From Aureobasidium sp. EXF-3400 (lineage: Eukaryota; Ascomycota; Dothideomycetes; Dothideales; Saccotheciaceae): a DNA stretch of 64,000 nt. The stretch spans positions 20,354 through 84,353 of the forward strand of contig SWBL01000228.1 of the NCBI GenBank assembly GCA_024195585.1. Direction: 5' to 3'. The notes below the pieces were generated by a model. It was given only the letters and a program-made list of their open reading frames with translations. It had not been told where the DNA came from and did no database searches. The position numbers and the translations under genes are program-made. Of this stretch, positions 32,151 through 43,600 are shown one piece after another. The first letter of the stretch is position 1, and every line of letters begins with the position of its first letter.

Positions 32151-33089
32151 TCAAGAAGCGTCTTTGGCGTATGCGAGTGCTCTGTGGCCTCTCTCTTGAC
32201 CAGGTCCATTTCCGTGTCCGTCACTCCAACATTCCTGGCAGTAGAGATCGCCGTCGCAGCCCACACATTTGATGGTGGCGTCTTCGTTGCAAATGCAGCA
32301 CCAGCTTTCCATGTCTTCGTCCGTGTATTTGGGCAAGTTTGACTTGACGCTCTTCTGAATGTTGACAGGCTTGTTTGCTGGGTTGAAGGAGGGTACTCCA
32401 GGTAGCGATAGAGATGCGAATCGCGCCGAGAGAGCATCATCAACATTGTCATCCTGGTTGGGAGCAGGCGACGACGGCAACTCAGTAGGCGCAGAAGGCA
32501 ATGACAGCCCATTGTCGCCGTCCTCTTCTTTCTTCTCCTCATCTGTGTCTTCCTCATCTTCAACACCACCATACTTTTTGTCAAACTCAATCTCGGCGAG
32601 AATACGCTGTACGTAGTCATCCGCTTCCTCGTCATCTTTCTTGTCTTGATGTTCCTTCTTGTCCTCGTCTTCCTCGTCTTCGTCTTCGTCCTCAGGTTCC
32701 GGCTTGATAACTCCAACTTCAATATCCAGCTCTTTATCTTTTGCCTCAGTCTCTTCGGCGGGCAGGGCACTCTTGGCTTCAGCCATCAAGTCGCGGATGC
32801 GCTCGCCCTCGTCACGCTGAACTGACCACTGGTCTTCGGGCCCAAGGTCCTGCATAAGTTCTTCGATCGTGCGATCATCTTCTTCGTTGTGTTCTGTGTC
32901 TTGTGTTTCTTCAAATGACGCTGCTGATATGTTGCTGGGCGTCAAGCTGCGGAATCTCGCCGTGAGGTCGAAGTCGGTGGTTCGTTGTGGTGTTGATGGT
33001 GAGTCGAGGGTGTCTGTCTTGGATAGTGTGACTGGAGACTTGCGCAGAGCGTTTAGTCTAGCGAGGAGGGCATCGTCTGAATCGGGCAT
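32151..33089 (-). CDS. ANCHR/ZFYVE19-like abscission-checkpoint protein with B-box-type zinc finger
   Basis: A single exon encodes 312 aa. The N-terminus (DDALLARLNALRKSP) resembles the MIT-interacting helix of the ANCHR family. A second similar helix, DDALSARFASLSLPGVPSF, occurs near residue 220. The middle is strongly acidic (about 125-195). The C-terminus has a compact Cys/His cluster (WCCICNEDATIKCVGC, then YCQECW and GHGNGPGQERGHRAL), typical of the fungal B-box-like finger. Animal ANCHR delays abscission through VPS4. The same role in fungi is inferred from the family only. Confidence 0.75.
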   Translation of the reverse strand: MPDSDDALLARLNALRKSPVTLSKTDTLDSPSTPQRTTDFDLTARFRSLTPSNISAASFEETQDTEHNEEDDRTIEELMQDLGPEDQWSVQRDEGERIRDLMAEAKSALPAEETEAKDKELDIEVGVIKPEPEDEDEDEEDEDKKEHQDKKDDEEADDYVQRILAEIEFDKKYGGVEDEEDTDEEKKEEDGDNGLSLPSAPTELPSSPAPNQDDNVDDALSARFASLSLPGVPSFNPANKPVNIQKSVKSNLPKYTDEDMESWCCICNEDATIKCVGCDGDLYCQECWSDGHGNGPGQERGHRALAYAKDAS

Positions 33090-33282
33090 CGTGGTGTGTA
33101 GGTCTGAGGTTTATGTTCAATGGTCAAAGGTTCGATGATGTTGTGGTTTGGGGTTGATTAGAGACAGTTGGGCGACCCTGGTCGAATGCTTGGCTTGACA
33201 TTTCGAACACGATGAAATAGGTAGAATCAGTGTGACCGAGTAATATATTCATTTGTAATGACAGATCATAGAACGAGTTATC

Positions 33283-36273
33283 TCAATAGTCTACGAGGTC
33301 GCCAACTAGCAAACGTTGGTACTTGTCAACCACCTCTCTGGTCTTCATCAACACACTAGCAGCCAGCATGCGAATCCTCTCACCCTCTTCATCACCTCCC
33401 CCGACTCTATCAAATACAAGTTCTACCCACTCCTGTGTCTCAATCAATTGCTTTGAATGCTCTTCTGCTAACCTGCGTTTGTCGTCATTCATATCCAGCA
33501 AAGTTAGAGTTGCGAAAAGGACAGCCTCCAACACACTGACATCCGCCAATGCATTCGTCCTCACACTCAAGATCAACTCCCAGAATTCTGCTGTCATCTG
33601 AGGAAGACTGATCGTTCCCGATCCAGCGGCATGCAAGATCAGTGATAGAGTCTTGAGATAGGTGCTAAGCAAGAAAGGCTGGAAATGCACATTTTCCGCT
33701 CCATATGCCTGTAGATTCTGCCACCATCGTCCAGTCAGAGGGAAGAAGAAGCCTTCTGCCACAATCTTGGCTAATGCGTTTGGTATCACCTTCTTTCTCT
33801 TTTTCCCGACTTCCATGCGTGATGAAAATGTTCTAACCTTTAAGATGTTGGGTCCAGACATCTTGTCGGCTGCATCAAGCGCCATGGGCTGGATCATGGA
33901 CCTTTCCAGCTTGGATGCTACTAGGGCGACGGGCGCGTTTCTCTCAGCGGTGTACATCTTGTGCAGTCTCTCAGGAAGCTGTTTGCTGGGGAATGATGTT
34001 GCTGCAATCTTGGGATTGAGGTCCTCGTCCTCGTCCTTGTAGCCAGCCAGCTCTCGTGCGCCCAATCCCAGGACGCTAAGAACGGTAGTACGTTGACTCA
34101 AAGAGTAGTCTCCATCAAAGACCTGTCGTGCGAACCATGGTGCCATCTGTGCAGGGCTCGATACGAGTACTGCAATCAGTGCCTGCAAGCGCAGTTCTAG
34201 GAAGTCTTCCATGTCGAACGTATCGCCGAGTCCTACCAGAATCGATGCGAGCTCGAGTGCATGATCACTAACTTCTTTGCCGAATGAAGTTTTGCGACGG
34301 ATCAAAGCAGCAGCATTTTTCAAGGCCAAACTGTGTCGGTCGTAGTTCTCCGAGTCGTTCAGCCCAGCCATCAAATCTCGGATGTATACCGGGGCCTTTG
34401 GCTTGTCACGATTGATCATAGTCGGATCCTCATCCTCATCTTCGGGGTCCGAATCTGGCTTGGCGTAAGGTACAAGATCGTCGTCTTCCTCTGAGTCGTC
34501 CAGGACTTCCATAATTCTAGGTCCTTGAGGTTCTTCTTGAATGATAGGCTTAGGTGTTGGCTTCGGTTGCGTAGGCTTCTTCGTTAGGCGTGGTTTTGCA
34601 GTGGTCGCAGGGCCGACTTCTGTGATCTTATTGACGCCGAAAACTTTTTTGATATCCTTGAAGGAACCAATCTTGTCATCGACCTTGACAAGCCTTTGGT
34701 ACCACTTTCCTTCGGGTGTTTTCAGGTCGTCGATATCAAAGTTCATCTTAGATCCTGGCTTGTCCACAAGATCTGATATGGCCATACCGACTACCATACC
34801 GAGGAATCGAGCCCTCGGTGAGGACGAGTTCAAGCGATTTGACATTCCGTTCAGATGTGCGCTTGAGCGAGCCATGATGAACAAAGACATCGGTTGAGCT
34901 CTGTGTGTATATCCCGCAAGCAGGAGTAGGATCTGAGCGCAGGCCTCCTGCTGTAGGATTGGTGAATGCTTTATGAAAATGTTATCACCGAATCTCTTCA
35001 TAATCTTCTCCATGAGATCTTGAATGGGATCCTCGAGCATATTTGCGGCCCCTTTGCTTGCGTGGGAGAAAGCAGAAACCGCTGCTCGACGCAGATTGAA
35101 CGACTCTGATGCATTTAGCACTGGATCAGATAACCATGTCTCGAGGTGGGCTCTCATAGCCTCATTATCTCCTATCAGCTCTACAACTGTAGCTGAGGTA
35201 GCAGCGATCGTGGACGGCGTTTCCGTCAGAGAGTCGTCAAAGTCTGGGGGCGATGTAAGATCTAGGCATTGTTTCGACAAGACTTTGAAAGTCTGGTCAA
35301 GGAATTGCCTTTGATCGTGTACTTGTAAGTTCTGCAGCAACGACTGCAACAGCGCACCCGCATCTGGCGACTCGAATGTAATACGGGTATGAATCTCCTC
35401 GACGACTCGAACTGGAAGATGTTTAGTTTCTGAATCCTTCTAAGAGCTCAGTTTGTTCATCTCACCTGGATAACCAATGCCGAGAGCTTTGCCGCAAAGT
35501 TGAGCTGCGGCTTTGCATGTGCTCGTGTCTTTTGTCGTCTGCTGCGACATCGTGCAAACATTCCTGCCTAGCCATGCAGAGTATTTGGAACCATTGGAGA
35601 GCCAGGAGGGCTCAAATTGACCTTCCGCAGACTTCATTGTATCCTCGGCTTCTGCTACAGATGCAATGACTTTGCCTGTTCCTACCAATGTGAGAAACTC
35701 TTTCCACAACAACGTCCGCTTCGCCTGACTTTCAACAAGTCTGTCAATGTCGGTATACACATTCTTAGCCAAGCTGTCTGAGTTCAGCAGTTGCGAGAAG
35801 ACTGATGTTAAATCAGATAATGGCCGCGTTGAGTCTGATCCTTTTACACCTTGGCGGCTTGATTTGTGTTGTGAGATCAGAAGGCGAAGTTTTGCGAGTA
35901 TGGCACCGATACCAGCTACACTTTTCAGACAGTCTACGATCAAGAGATTTGTTTGATCATCACTGCCCCAGAAATCCGGCAGAGTCGTGTTTATGAGTTC
36001 GGTAACTACTTTGGCGGAAGATGGTGTAGGTATTTTGATGTCGAAACCAGCGGATTGTTGGGAAAGCTGGGTCAAGAATAACAGAAGGTCATGGAGTGCA
36101 TCTACATCTGGACTTGAACGTAGAAGGTGTAGTACTTCGTCGGTCGAAGTAGGTGAGTTTCGAACAGGACGAACTTTAGGTCTTTCCTGGATTATCTCTT
36201 CGAAGGCGAGGTTCTTTTCAATCGGCTTTGATCTAAAAGAAACGGTTGATACGGCTGTCAGAAAATCGCCCAT
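33283..36273 (-). CDS. TEL2: Telomere length regulation protein Tel2 (TELO2), TTT complex
   Basis: Exons 35466-36273 and 33283-35411 with a 54-bp intron (GTGAGA...CAG) give 978 aa. The ATG at 36273 (GCCATGGGC context) is preferred over upstream in-frame codons that lie in the promoter. The conserved Tel2 domain lies at about residues 590-700 (APVYIRDLMAGL, then LGDTFDMEDFLELRLQAL and TTVLSVLGLGARELAG). It is preceded by an acidic linker with DDSEEDDDLVPYA, which resembles the CK2-phosphorylated segment that recruits R2TP/Hsp90 in other Tel2 proteins. The rest is an alpha-helical repeat scaffold. Tel2 with Tti1 and Tti2 stabilises PIKKs (TOR, ATM, ATR). It is divergent from UBA3. Confidence 0.93.
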
Positions 36274-36477
36274 GGCTCGATTTTGGTTGCGACTTGCTGG
36301 TGGTTTTAAGAATAGTCGAAGCAGGACTCCAACACGACAACTCCAAGCGAGCGCGTGGACTGTGCACGCGTTGTGCTTAACCCCGTTAATGCCGCGGGTC
36401 GGACGCGATGACATCGACCTTTGGAGCATCTCAAACACCCAAACTCGCACACCCATTTCAATCAACCCGGGTCGATC
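36274..36477. promoter_or_regulatory. Shared divergent promoter TEL2 / UBA3
   Basis: Only 204 bp lie between the two start codons, so a bidirectional promoter is likely. It contains GC-rich words (CCGCGGGTCGGACGCG near 36393) but no TATA box. Confidence 0.5.
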
Positions 36478-38042
36478 ATGGCTACAGAAGTTGCATCGCA
36501 GCCCGATGCTGCTCAAGGCATAACTGGAGATCGCACGAGATGGTCAGCAAGATTCCCTGCCCGCCATCTAACCAAGACTAATGCAGTGTAGGAAGCACCT
36601 GGACACCATTCTCTCACGCAGCGGAGCCTTCACAGACCCGGACTTTGTGCCTGGCGACCAAGTCATCCAGACTCTCGAGTCAGCAAGAGTCTTGTACGTG
36701 TAGAGGTACTGTTTGGTAAATTTCTCAGAGCTAACTTGCGACAGAGTCATGTTTGTACAAACCGAACTCCATATTGTACACCGACCTAATCCTTCACAGC
36801 GGAGCCGGTGGCCTTGGATGCGAGATCCTCAAAAACCTCGCCCTTTCTGGTTTCAAAAACATCGATGTCATTGACATGGGTACGCCGAGCTCTCTCCGTC
36901 TACTTGCTCCATGCTGAACGACCAAATAGACACCATCGACGTATCCAACCTGAATCGCCAGTTCCTCTTCCGCCAGTCAGACGTCGGATCATACAAAGCT
37001 GAGGTGGCCGCACGCTTCGTCGAGAGTCGCGTCAAAGGCGTCAAGATTACTCCATATTGCGGCAAGATTCAGGACAAGGACGAGGATTACTACCTGCAGT
37101 TCAACATTATTGTCTGTGGCCTCGACAGCATTGAAGCAAGAAGATGGATCAATGCTACTTTGGTCGGCATGGTAGATGGTGACAACCCCGACAGTCTGAA
37201 GCCCTTGATCGACGGCGGCACCGAAGGTTTCAGAGGCCAGTCTAGGGTCATCCTTCCTACCGTCACAAGCTGCATCGAGTGTCAACTGGACATGCATGCT
37301 CCCCGCGCTGCCGTACCTCTTTGTACCCTGGCCACCATCCCTCGTCAACCCCAACATTGTATCGAGTGGGCCCATCTCATCGCTTGGGAGGAGGAGCGCA
37401 AAGGTAGGGGCAGCGTCGTACAACTTGCTGTCAAGACGCTGACATTTTCTAGATATAACTCTCGACACTGATGACACAGAGCACATCTCTTGGCTGTTCG
37501 CAAAGGCCCTGAAGCGTGCGCAAGAGTTCAACATCCCAGGTGTCACGTACTCGATGACTCAAGGAGTAGTCAAGAACATCATTCCAGCAATTGCATCGAC
37601 CAATGCAATTATTGCAGCTTCGTGCTGCAACGAAGCCTTCAAGATTGCGACTGGCACCAACCCCTTCCTGGGCAATCCCGGTACCAACAACTATATGATG
37701 TACAGTGGCGACGACAGCATCTACACATACACATTTGAGCACGAAATGAAGGCCGACTGCCCCGTGTGCGGCAACCTGGCCAAGGAGATCTCGGTTAAGA
37801 AAGAGTGGACCTTGCAGGACTTTGTCGAACACCTGGCCGAGAGACCCGAAGCACAGCTCAAGAAGCCATCTATCCGAACCGAAGAGAAGTCGCTCTACTA
37901 CTCGGCACCGCCTAGTCTTGAATTGCAGACTCGACCCAACTTGAAGCGCAAGCTGGATGAACTCTTGTCTGACGGACAGGAAGTAGGTGTTAGCGACCCT
38001 GCTTTCACCATCGACTTCAAGTTCAAGGTCCGCTTCATGTAG
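36478..38042 (+). CDS. UBA3: NEDD8-activating enzyme E1 catalytic subunit Uba3
   Basis: Six exons are inferred: 36478-36542, 36592-36693, 36745-36750 (a 6-nt microexon), 36800-36879, 36930-37403 and 37453-38042, giving 438 aa. Introns are 49-51 bp. The product starts [14 protein letters not shown], then [15 protein letters not shown] and the ATP-binding strand [15 protein letters not shown] (G59-x-G61-G62). [18 protein letters not shown] follows. The catalytic cysteine is C216 in [19 protein letters not shown] and CPVCG zinc ligands are present, and a ubiquitin-fold E2-binding domain ends the protein. With Ula1/AppBP1 it adenylates Nedd8/Rub1 and passes it to Ubc12 for cullin modification. 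Frame closes exactly only with the microexon included as LVIG. Confidence 0.92.
36745..36750 (+). other. UBA3: Predicted 6-nt microexon (AGTCAT) of UBA3
   Basis: It is flanked by ...GCTAACTTGCGACAG (acceptor) and GTTTGT (donor). Joining TT + AGTCAT + C makes TTA GTC ATC, restoring the invariant LVIGAGG strand. Without it the same frame reads RVFGAGG, two residues shorter. Confidence 0.75.
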
Positions 38043-38394
38043 AATGACGCTGCAAAGTTGCATAGGAAGCGAGGATGATGAAGGTTGTTTTGAGGATTGA
38101 TGGGACGAAGCATAGCGAAGGCGTTTCGGGATGGAACATAGCTCCAGGAAGAGGACCACTTAGCGTAGATGGCTCGGCACACACCATAGTCGAATGAATG
38201 TACAAAACCGATCAAGCAAAGACTTGTTAAAGAAATGGTGATATATAATTATAATCATACAGAGTTGGGTGGGGCTGACGACGCCTCGGTCCACTCGTGT
38301 CTGGAGCTTCGCGTCCCCCCAAAAGGGGCAGGCAGTTTAAACAGTAATTATTCATATAGAAACACGCAACAATGAGTGCAAACCTGCCGATACC
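38043..38394. other. Intergenic UBA3 - phosphoesterase
   Basis: This stretch comprises the 3' flank of UBA3 and the promoter of the next gene. A CCCCAAAAGGGG hairpin or stress-element-like word lies near 38317. No ORF of note is present. Confidence 0.4.
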
Positions 38395-40428
38395 ATGAGC
38401 CATCAATATGCAACGTCCTACTCGACGTCCAAGGATGAAGGCCGATTGACCAGCATGTGGCAGCGGCTGGTGCGACAGTCGCAGTACGACGCCAAAGGGA
38501 AACCGAGGACGAGACTGGCCATTGTCCGCCGACGACTACTGAGGCTACCCACCGCCATCTTTGCATTGTGGTTCTTTGTATTGATATGGGGGGAGCGAAC
38601 GGTCTTCCACAGCAGTATCAACGCCTGCAAATGGGAGCAATGGGAGAAATGGGTATGTCTGGCCCATGCCACATCCTCATCTCTAGCTAATCTGATCATG
38701 TAGCCCTCGGATGCGCAACCTCATCGCATTGCATTGATTGCTGACCCTCAGCTCGTCGATCCGCACACGTATCCCGGCCGCCCGTGGCCTCTCTCATCGT
38801 TGACCATCACTGCCACCGACAAGTACATCAAGCGATCCTTCTATCTGCTACAACGCCATATCGATCCTGACTCGACCTTGTTCCTGGGCGACCTGTTTGA
38901 CGGAGGAAGAGAATGGTCTACACACTTCGAAGGCTTCCTACCCTCGGAGCAGCAGTGGAAGAAATATGGCGACAAGTACTGGCTCAACGAGTACGACCGC
39001 TTTGGCAACATCTTTTTCGATCAGAATCAGGTCACTGGAGGCCGACCTGCCCACAAGGTCAAGAAGTTTGTCGCCAGTCTTCCTGGAAACCACGACCTCG
39101 GCTTTGGCAATGGCGTCCAGGTGCCAGTCCGAAACCGCTACCAAGCATACTTTGGCGAAGGTGACAGGATAGACGTTGTCGGAAATCACACTTTTGTCAG
39201 CATCGACGCTGTCAGTTTGAGCGCAATGGGTCAACCAGACAGTTCCCCAGAACTCTGGAACTCGACCATGCAGTTCCTCGACAACGCTCAGCATCTCAAG
39301 CACAAGGCCGTGCGTGCAGAACTCAATGAACAGCAAGGTCTTATACAACACAGACGATGGGCGCATGCAGTCACACACCCTCACGATCTTGGTCGTCAGC
39401 CTACAAAGGAGGAGCTGGCGAAAGAGTCAAAGCCAGAGTTTCCTACCATCCTCCTCAGTCACGTACCCTTGTACCGCCCAGAAGGCACTCCTTGTGGTCC
39501 TCTCCGCGAGAAGTACCCGCCCAAAGCGCCGAATCTCAAGCACGACAAGCCCAACGCCATTCGTATTGCTGGTGGCTACCAATATCAGAACGTCTTGACA
39601 CAGGAGATTTCGACTACGGTTGCCCAGAAAATTGGCAACATTGGACATGCCTTTTCAGGAGATGACCACGATTACTGTGAAGTTGTGCACTCTGACTACG
39701 CCTCCAGACACGACAGAGGCATCCGCGAGATCACAGTCAAGAGTATCAGCTGGGCAATGGGCGTCCGCAAACCAGGTTTCCAGCTAGTCAGTCTCTGGAA
39801 CCCCGTCGACGAAAACGGAGAGTCTCTTCGTGATGGACCAACGCTGCAAACCCACCTCTGTCTGCTACCAGACCAACTCGGCATTTTCATCCTCTATGGT
39901 ATTTTAGCCGCTTTTTCCTTGATCGCTCTTGCCATGAACACTCTGGTGCAAGTCAGAAACGAGGAAACAGCAGCCTCGTTAAACTTTTCGACCCTGCCTA
40001 CTTCAGAGCCCTCCAAGCCATCAAAGGAATACTCTAAATCAGACGCAACGAACTCAACATCCTCCACGGAGAAACACACCAACAACAACACCCTCTCCGC
40101 CCGCACCTTCAATTCCCGCACCCGCAGCGTCAGTCCAGCTGTCAACGGCAGCGGTGGCGGCTATAGTCTCCCTACCACCCGCCCATCTTCCTCTCTGATC
40201 GAGAAAGCAGGATACTATGGAAATAACCCAGAATATCAAATGTACAATAAAGAAGAAGTGTATGATGAAAGCGACGATTGGGGTAATCCCATCTTCAAGA
40301 AGGAAAGAGCGATGAAGGTCAAGGTGCCAAAGACATTTAGGAGGAAACTTGTGGATAGATTTGCGAGGGAGGCTGGGTTGGCTGGGGGGCCTGCGTTGCT
40401 GTTTTATTGGTTGTTGTTGAGGAGGTGA
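38395..40428 (+). CDS. Cdc1/Ted1 (PGAP5)-family ER metallophosphoesterase, GPI-anchor remodelling
   Basis: Exons 38395-38652 and 38704-40428 are joined in phase 0 across a 51-bp intron (GTATGT...CTAATC...TAG); 660 aa. A short cytosolic N-terminus precedes one span (LPTAIFALWFFVLIWG). The calcineurin-like domain shows all metal motifs in order: IADPQLVD, FLGDLFDGGREW, LPGNHDLGFG, LLSHVPLYRP and FSGDDHDYCE. A second span lies at about 480-505 (LGIFILYGILAAFSLIALAM). A long Ser/Thr-rich cytosolic tail ends in a hydrophobic LLFYWLLLRR. Family enzymes remove ethanolamine phosphate from GPI mannoses. I cannot decide between the Cdc1 and Ted1 orthologue. Confidence 0.9.
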
Positions 40429-40699
40429 GCAGAGGATGGTATGGTCTAGTGCTTCTGTAGATTGTTAAAATATTGCTATTCTTCTGAACGCACCTAAAAG
40501 CACATGTAAGACTTCGAGATACGTGATTGTTCTGGTGAGAGGAATACGAAAATTTCATTCAAAGAGCTCTTGAATGAGCAGAAAAAAAACAATATCCAAC
40601 CTCCCTCGTCGTTCATAAAAATCATCAAAACAAAGCGCCCCTGTGTTTCCACCCCAAGAGATAAGTACGAAAAACAAGCCTCCATCTTGTGGCTCGCAT

Positions 40700-43600
40700 C
40701 TACAAGAATCCCTTACTAAGGCTACTTATCCTCTGCGGCACCTCAAGCGACGGCGGCAAAGGACCAATAGAACTACCCCTTCTGCTTCCATTACCTCCCG
40801 CATCACTATAAGCAGCAAGAGCGCTCCTCCTCACGCTACCCCTCTCGATCGCCAATCCCCTATTTACCTCCAATTCCCTCTCCAATCTCAATCTCGTCTC
40901 TCTTTCTTCCCTCAACTCTCTTTCTGCGCGTTTGGCAGCGAGTTGGTTGGATGAGTCTGAGGCTTGCAATTCGTCGATTGTAGCTAGCAACCCAGAGATT
41001 TTGTCGCGGGATTTGTTGATGTCGTCTGTAAGCAGCGAGACACTTTTGTCGCGACGCTCGATTTGGGATTGCAGGTCACGGACTGTGCGGTCGACGTTGC
41101 GTACACTGCGGGCTTCGGTGTTGCGAGTGTGTTCGATATCCTCGAGTTGAGCTTCCAATTCATGGATGCGGCCGTTGAGGAAACGCACATCTTGACTTAC
41201 ACTCGAGTAGCCTTTGGTTTCCAAATCGATGCACTTGAGTTGGAGATCCTTCATTGACTTTTCTAGTGCGGCCTTCTCTTTGTGGAGGTTGACATTGTTT
41301 TCGCGTTCGGTGACAATGTCCTTTTGAATTTCTTGGGCGAGGGCTTCGGCTCTGCGCATTTTGCCTACGGCGGCAGCGGCGATGTCTTCTTGGTGTGCAA
41401 GAGTGGACTTCAGTTCGAGCAATTCGCGATCGGCGGATGCTGCGTCGCGCTTGGAAGGAGAGCCATGTTGTGAGAGGTCTTCGAGACGGTCGGCAGCCTC
41501 GCTAAGGCGTGCTTCGAGTCCCTTCTTCTCCTTGACGAGCATGTCTCTCTCAGCAACGACATCATCAACATTGGTGCGAAGGCTGCGGACCTGGCTAAGA
41601 AGATCGACGATCTTGCTCTGAGCATCATTATGAGCATTGACTGCCTCGTCGCGGGAGTTGGACAAGTCTTGCAAAGCAACATCAAGACGTGACTTCTCCT
41701 TAGCCCAGGTTGAGCTGTTCAAGACTTCATCGTCCCACTTGTTGCGCAACTCTTCCAACTCGTCACGAAGACGACCATTCTCTCCGCGAACATGAATGAC
41801 ATTCTCGCGTTCAATCTCTAGCTCGTTGCTAACGGCGGCAAGTTCTGATTGATACTTCTTGCGAGTCTGCTCCATTGATGACTCCTTGTCTTCAATGTCC
41901 ATGGCGCGTTGAGATCTGTAGTCCTCAAGCTCGTTTTGCAGACGCTTCTTGGCTTGAAGTGCACCGTCGAGATCAGCAGACATATCTTCAATCCTCTCTT
42001 CGTACTGCTGTGTTTGGCGCTGCAGATCCTCGACCAAAGAGTCCATGTGCTTGCGTTCTGACATGATGTTTGCGCACTGGTCTTCTACTTCTCTAGCCTG
42101 AGTCTTGGCAAATTGTTCTGCTCTGGTGGCTTTGAGGACAGCAATCTCTGCCTGCTCTAGCTTACCAAAGTACTCGTCAGCTCGGGCGCGGTAGAGATTG
42201 AGGCTGGATGTAACATCAAGCAGCTTGGATGTCTCTGCATCGAGTCTGATCTGGAGGTCGGAGAACTCGTCAAGAAGCTGTTGGTGGCCTGCAGCCTCCT
42301 GTTCTCTCTCATATTCTAAATCGGCAAGCTCAGACTTGACATCACGAAGCTCGACGTCGGACGAAACCTTGCTCTGCTTGATCTCATCGAATGCCATCTT
42401 AGCGTCCGAGAGCTCGGAGATGGCTGCATTGTGCGAAGCAAGTAGAGATTTCCGTGACTGCTCTTGCGAGTTGATGAGATCGAAGAGTTCTTCATGGGAC
42501 TTGGTCTGCACTTCAGACAAGGAGAGCTGACCAAGACGGATACTGTTCTCCAAGGCAGAGACTTTCCTAGCAGAATCGTCCAACATGTCGTGCAGTCTAC
42601 TGTTCTCAAGAGAGAGTTTTTGCACTCTGCGAAGCGAAGGACTTTCATCTTGCTGATCCTGCTTGAACGGGCCACGCCCAATTTGGGCTTCCAAATGTCT
42701 GTTATGCATTTCGGACATCTGAAGCTGGTTTTGAACCATCTCAAGCTCAGCAGCAAGATCCATGCGGTTGTTAAAGGCAGCAGTATCGTTGGTACGATCG
42801 GAACGTGCAGAGTCTGTGGTGTAGTTACTCAGGTGACGCTGGTTAGATGGTGTGTGCACAGGAGAGAAGGGCTTTCTAGACTCCCAGTCTCTGCGCATAG
42901 GAACAGGTGAAGCGCGAGCATTGACCTGGTTCGAGTTCATTTCCTCAAGCAGAACGCGCTTAGCGTTGGCGTGCTTGTAGTCGTTCTCTTGCATCTCGTC
43001 CTGGTGATTGGCACGCAGATCGTTCAACTGCGATTCAGCACGTGCGAACTTTTCGTTTACGATACGGAGAGCTTGTTGAGATGCTTCAAGCTTCTTTGCC
43101 AGGTCGATTGTGCGAGCCATATCGGGCTTCATACCATCAATGTTGGAAGGCAGGTCCTTCATATCGGGATCGAAGATCTTCTGGAGAAGTACGAGTTGCT
43201 CACGACACTCAGCAAGTTCGTTGTTAGCGTTGTCAAGACTGGACTGCACAGCACGAGTGTTCGCTTGAGCCTGAGTACGTAGTTGACGTTCAGTTTCGAG
43301 CTTGCGGTTTGCCTCAGCGAGTTGAAGATTGACGGTCGAGGAAGCTTGCTCTGCGTTTCTGGTCGTGCGGTGTTCACGAGTGATCTCGTGGTTGAGATCC
43401 TCCAGACTGAGTGTAAGCTTCTCCTTCTGCTTCTCCAATGAGTTGATTGTCAAGTGAGCATCTTCGAGCTGGCGCATGACCTTCTTCGCATTCTCTTCGG
43501 CGTTGGTCTTCTCCGCGTTCAGTTGGTTGATCTTCGACCGCTGCGTGTCAACAGCACGCGAGTTCGATCGAGCGATATCCAAGTTCTTCTGCTGAAGCTT

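Noticed and set aside
36274..36516. Upstream in-frame N-terminal extension of TEL2
   Set aside because: It would consume the whole promoter and overlap the UBA3 start. The GCCATGGGC codon at 36273 is a good start.
36581..36591. CAG at 36584-36586 as acceptor of UBA3 intron 1
   Set aside because: It breaks the frame. Using TAG at 36591 gives the conserved RWKHLDTIL sequence.
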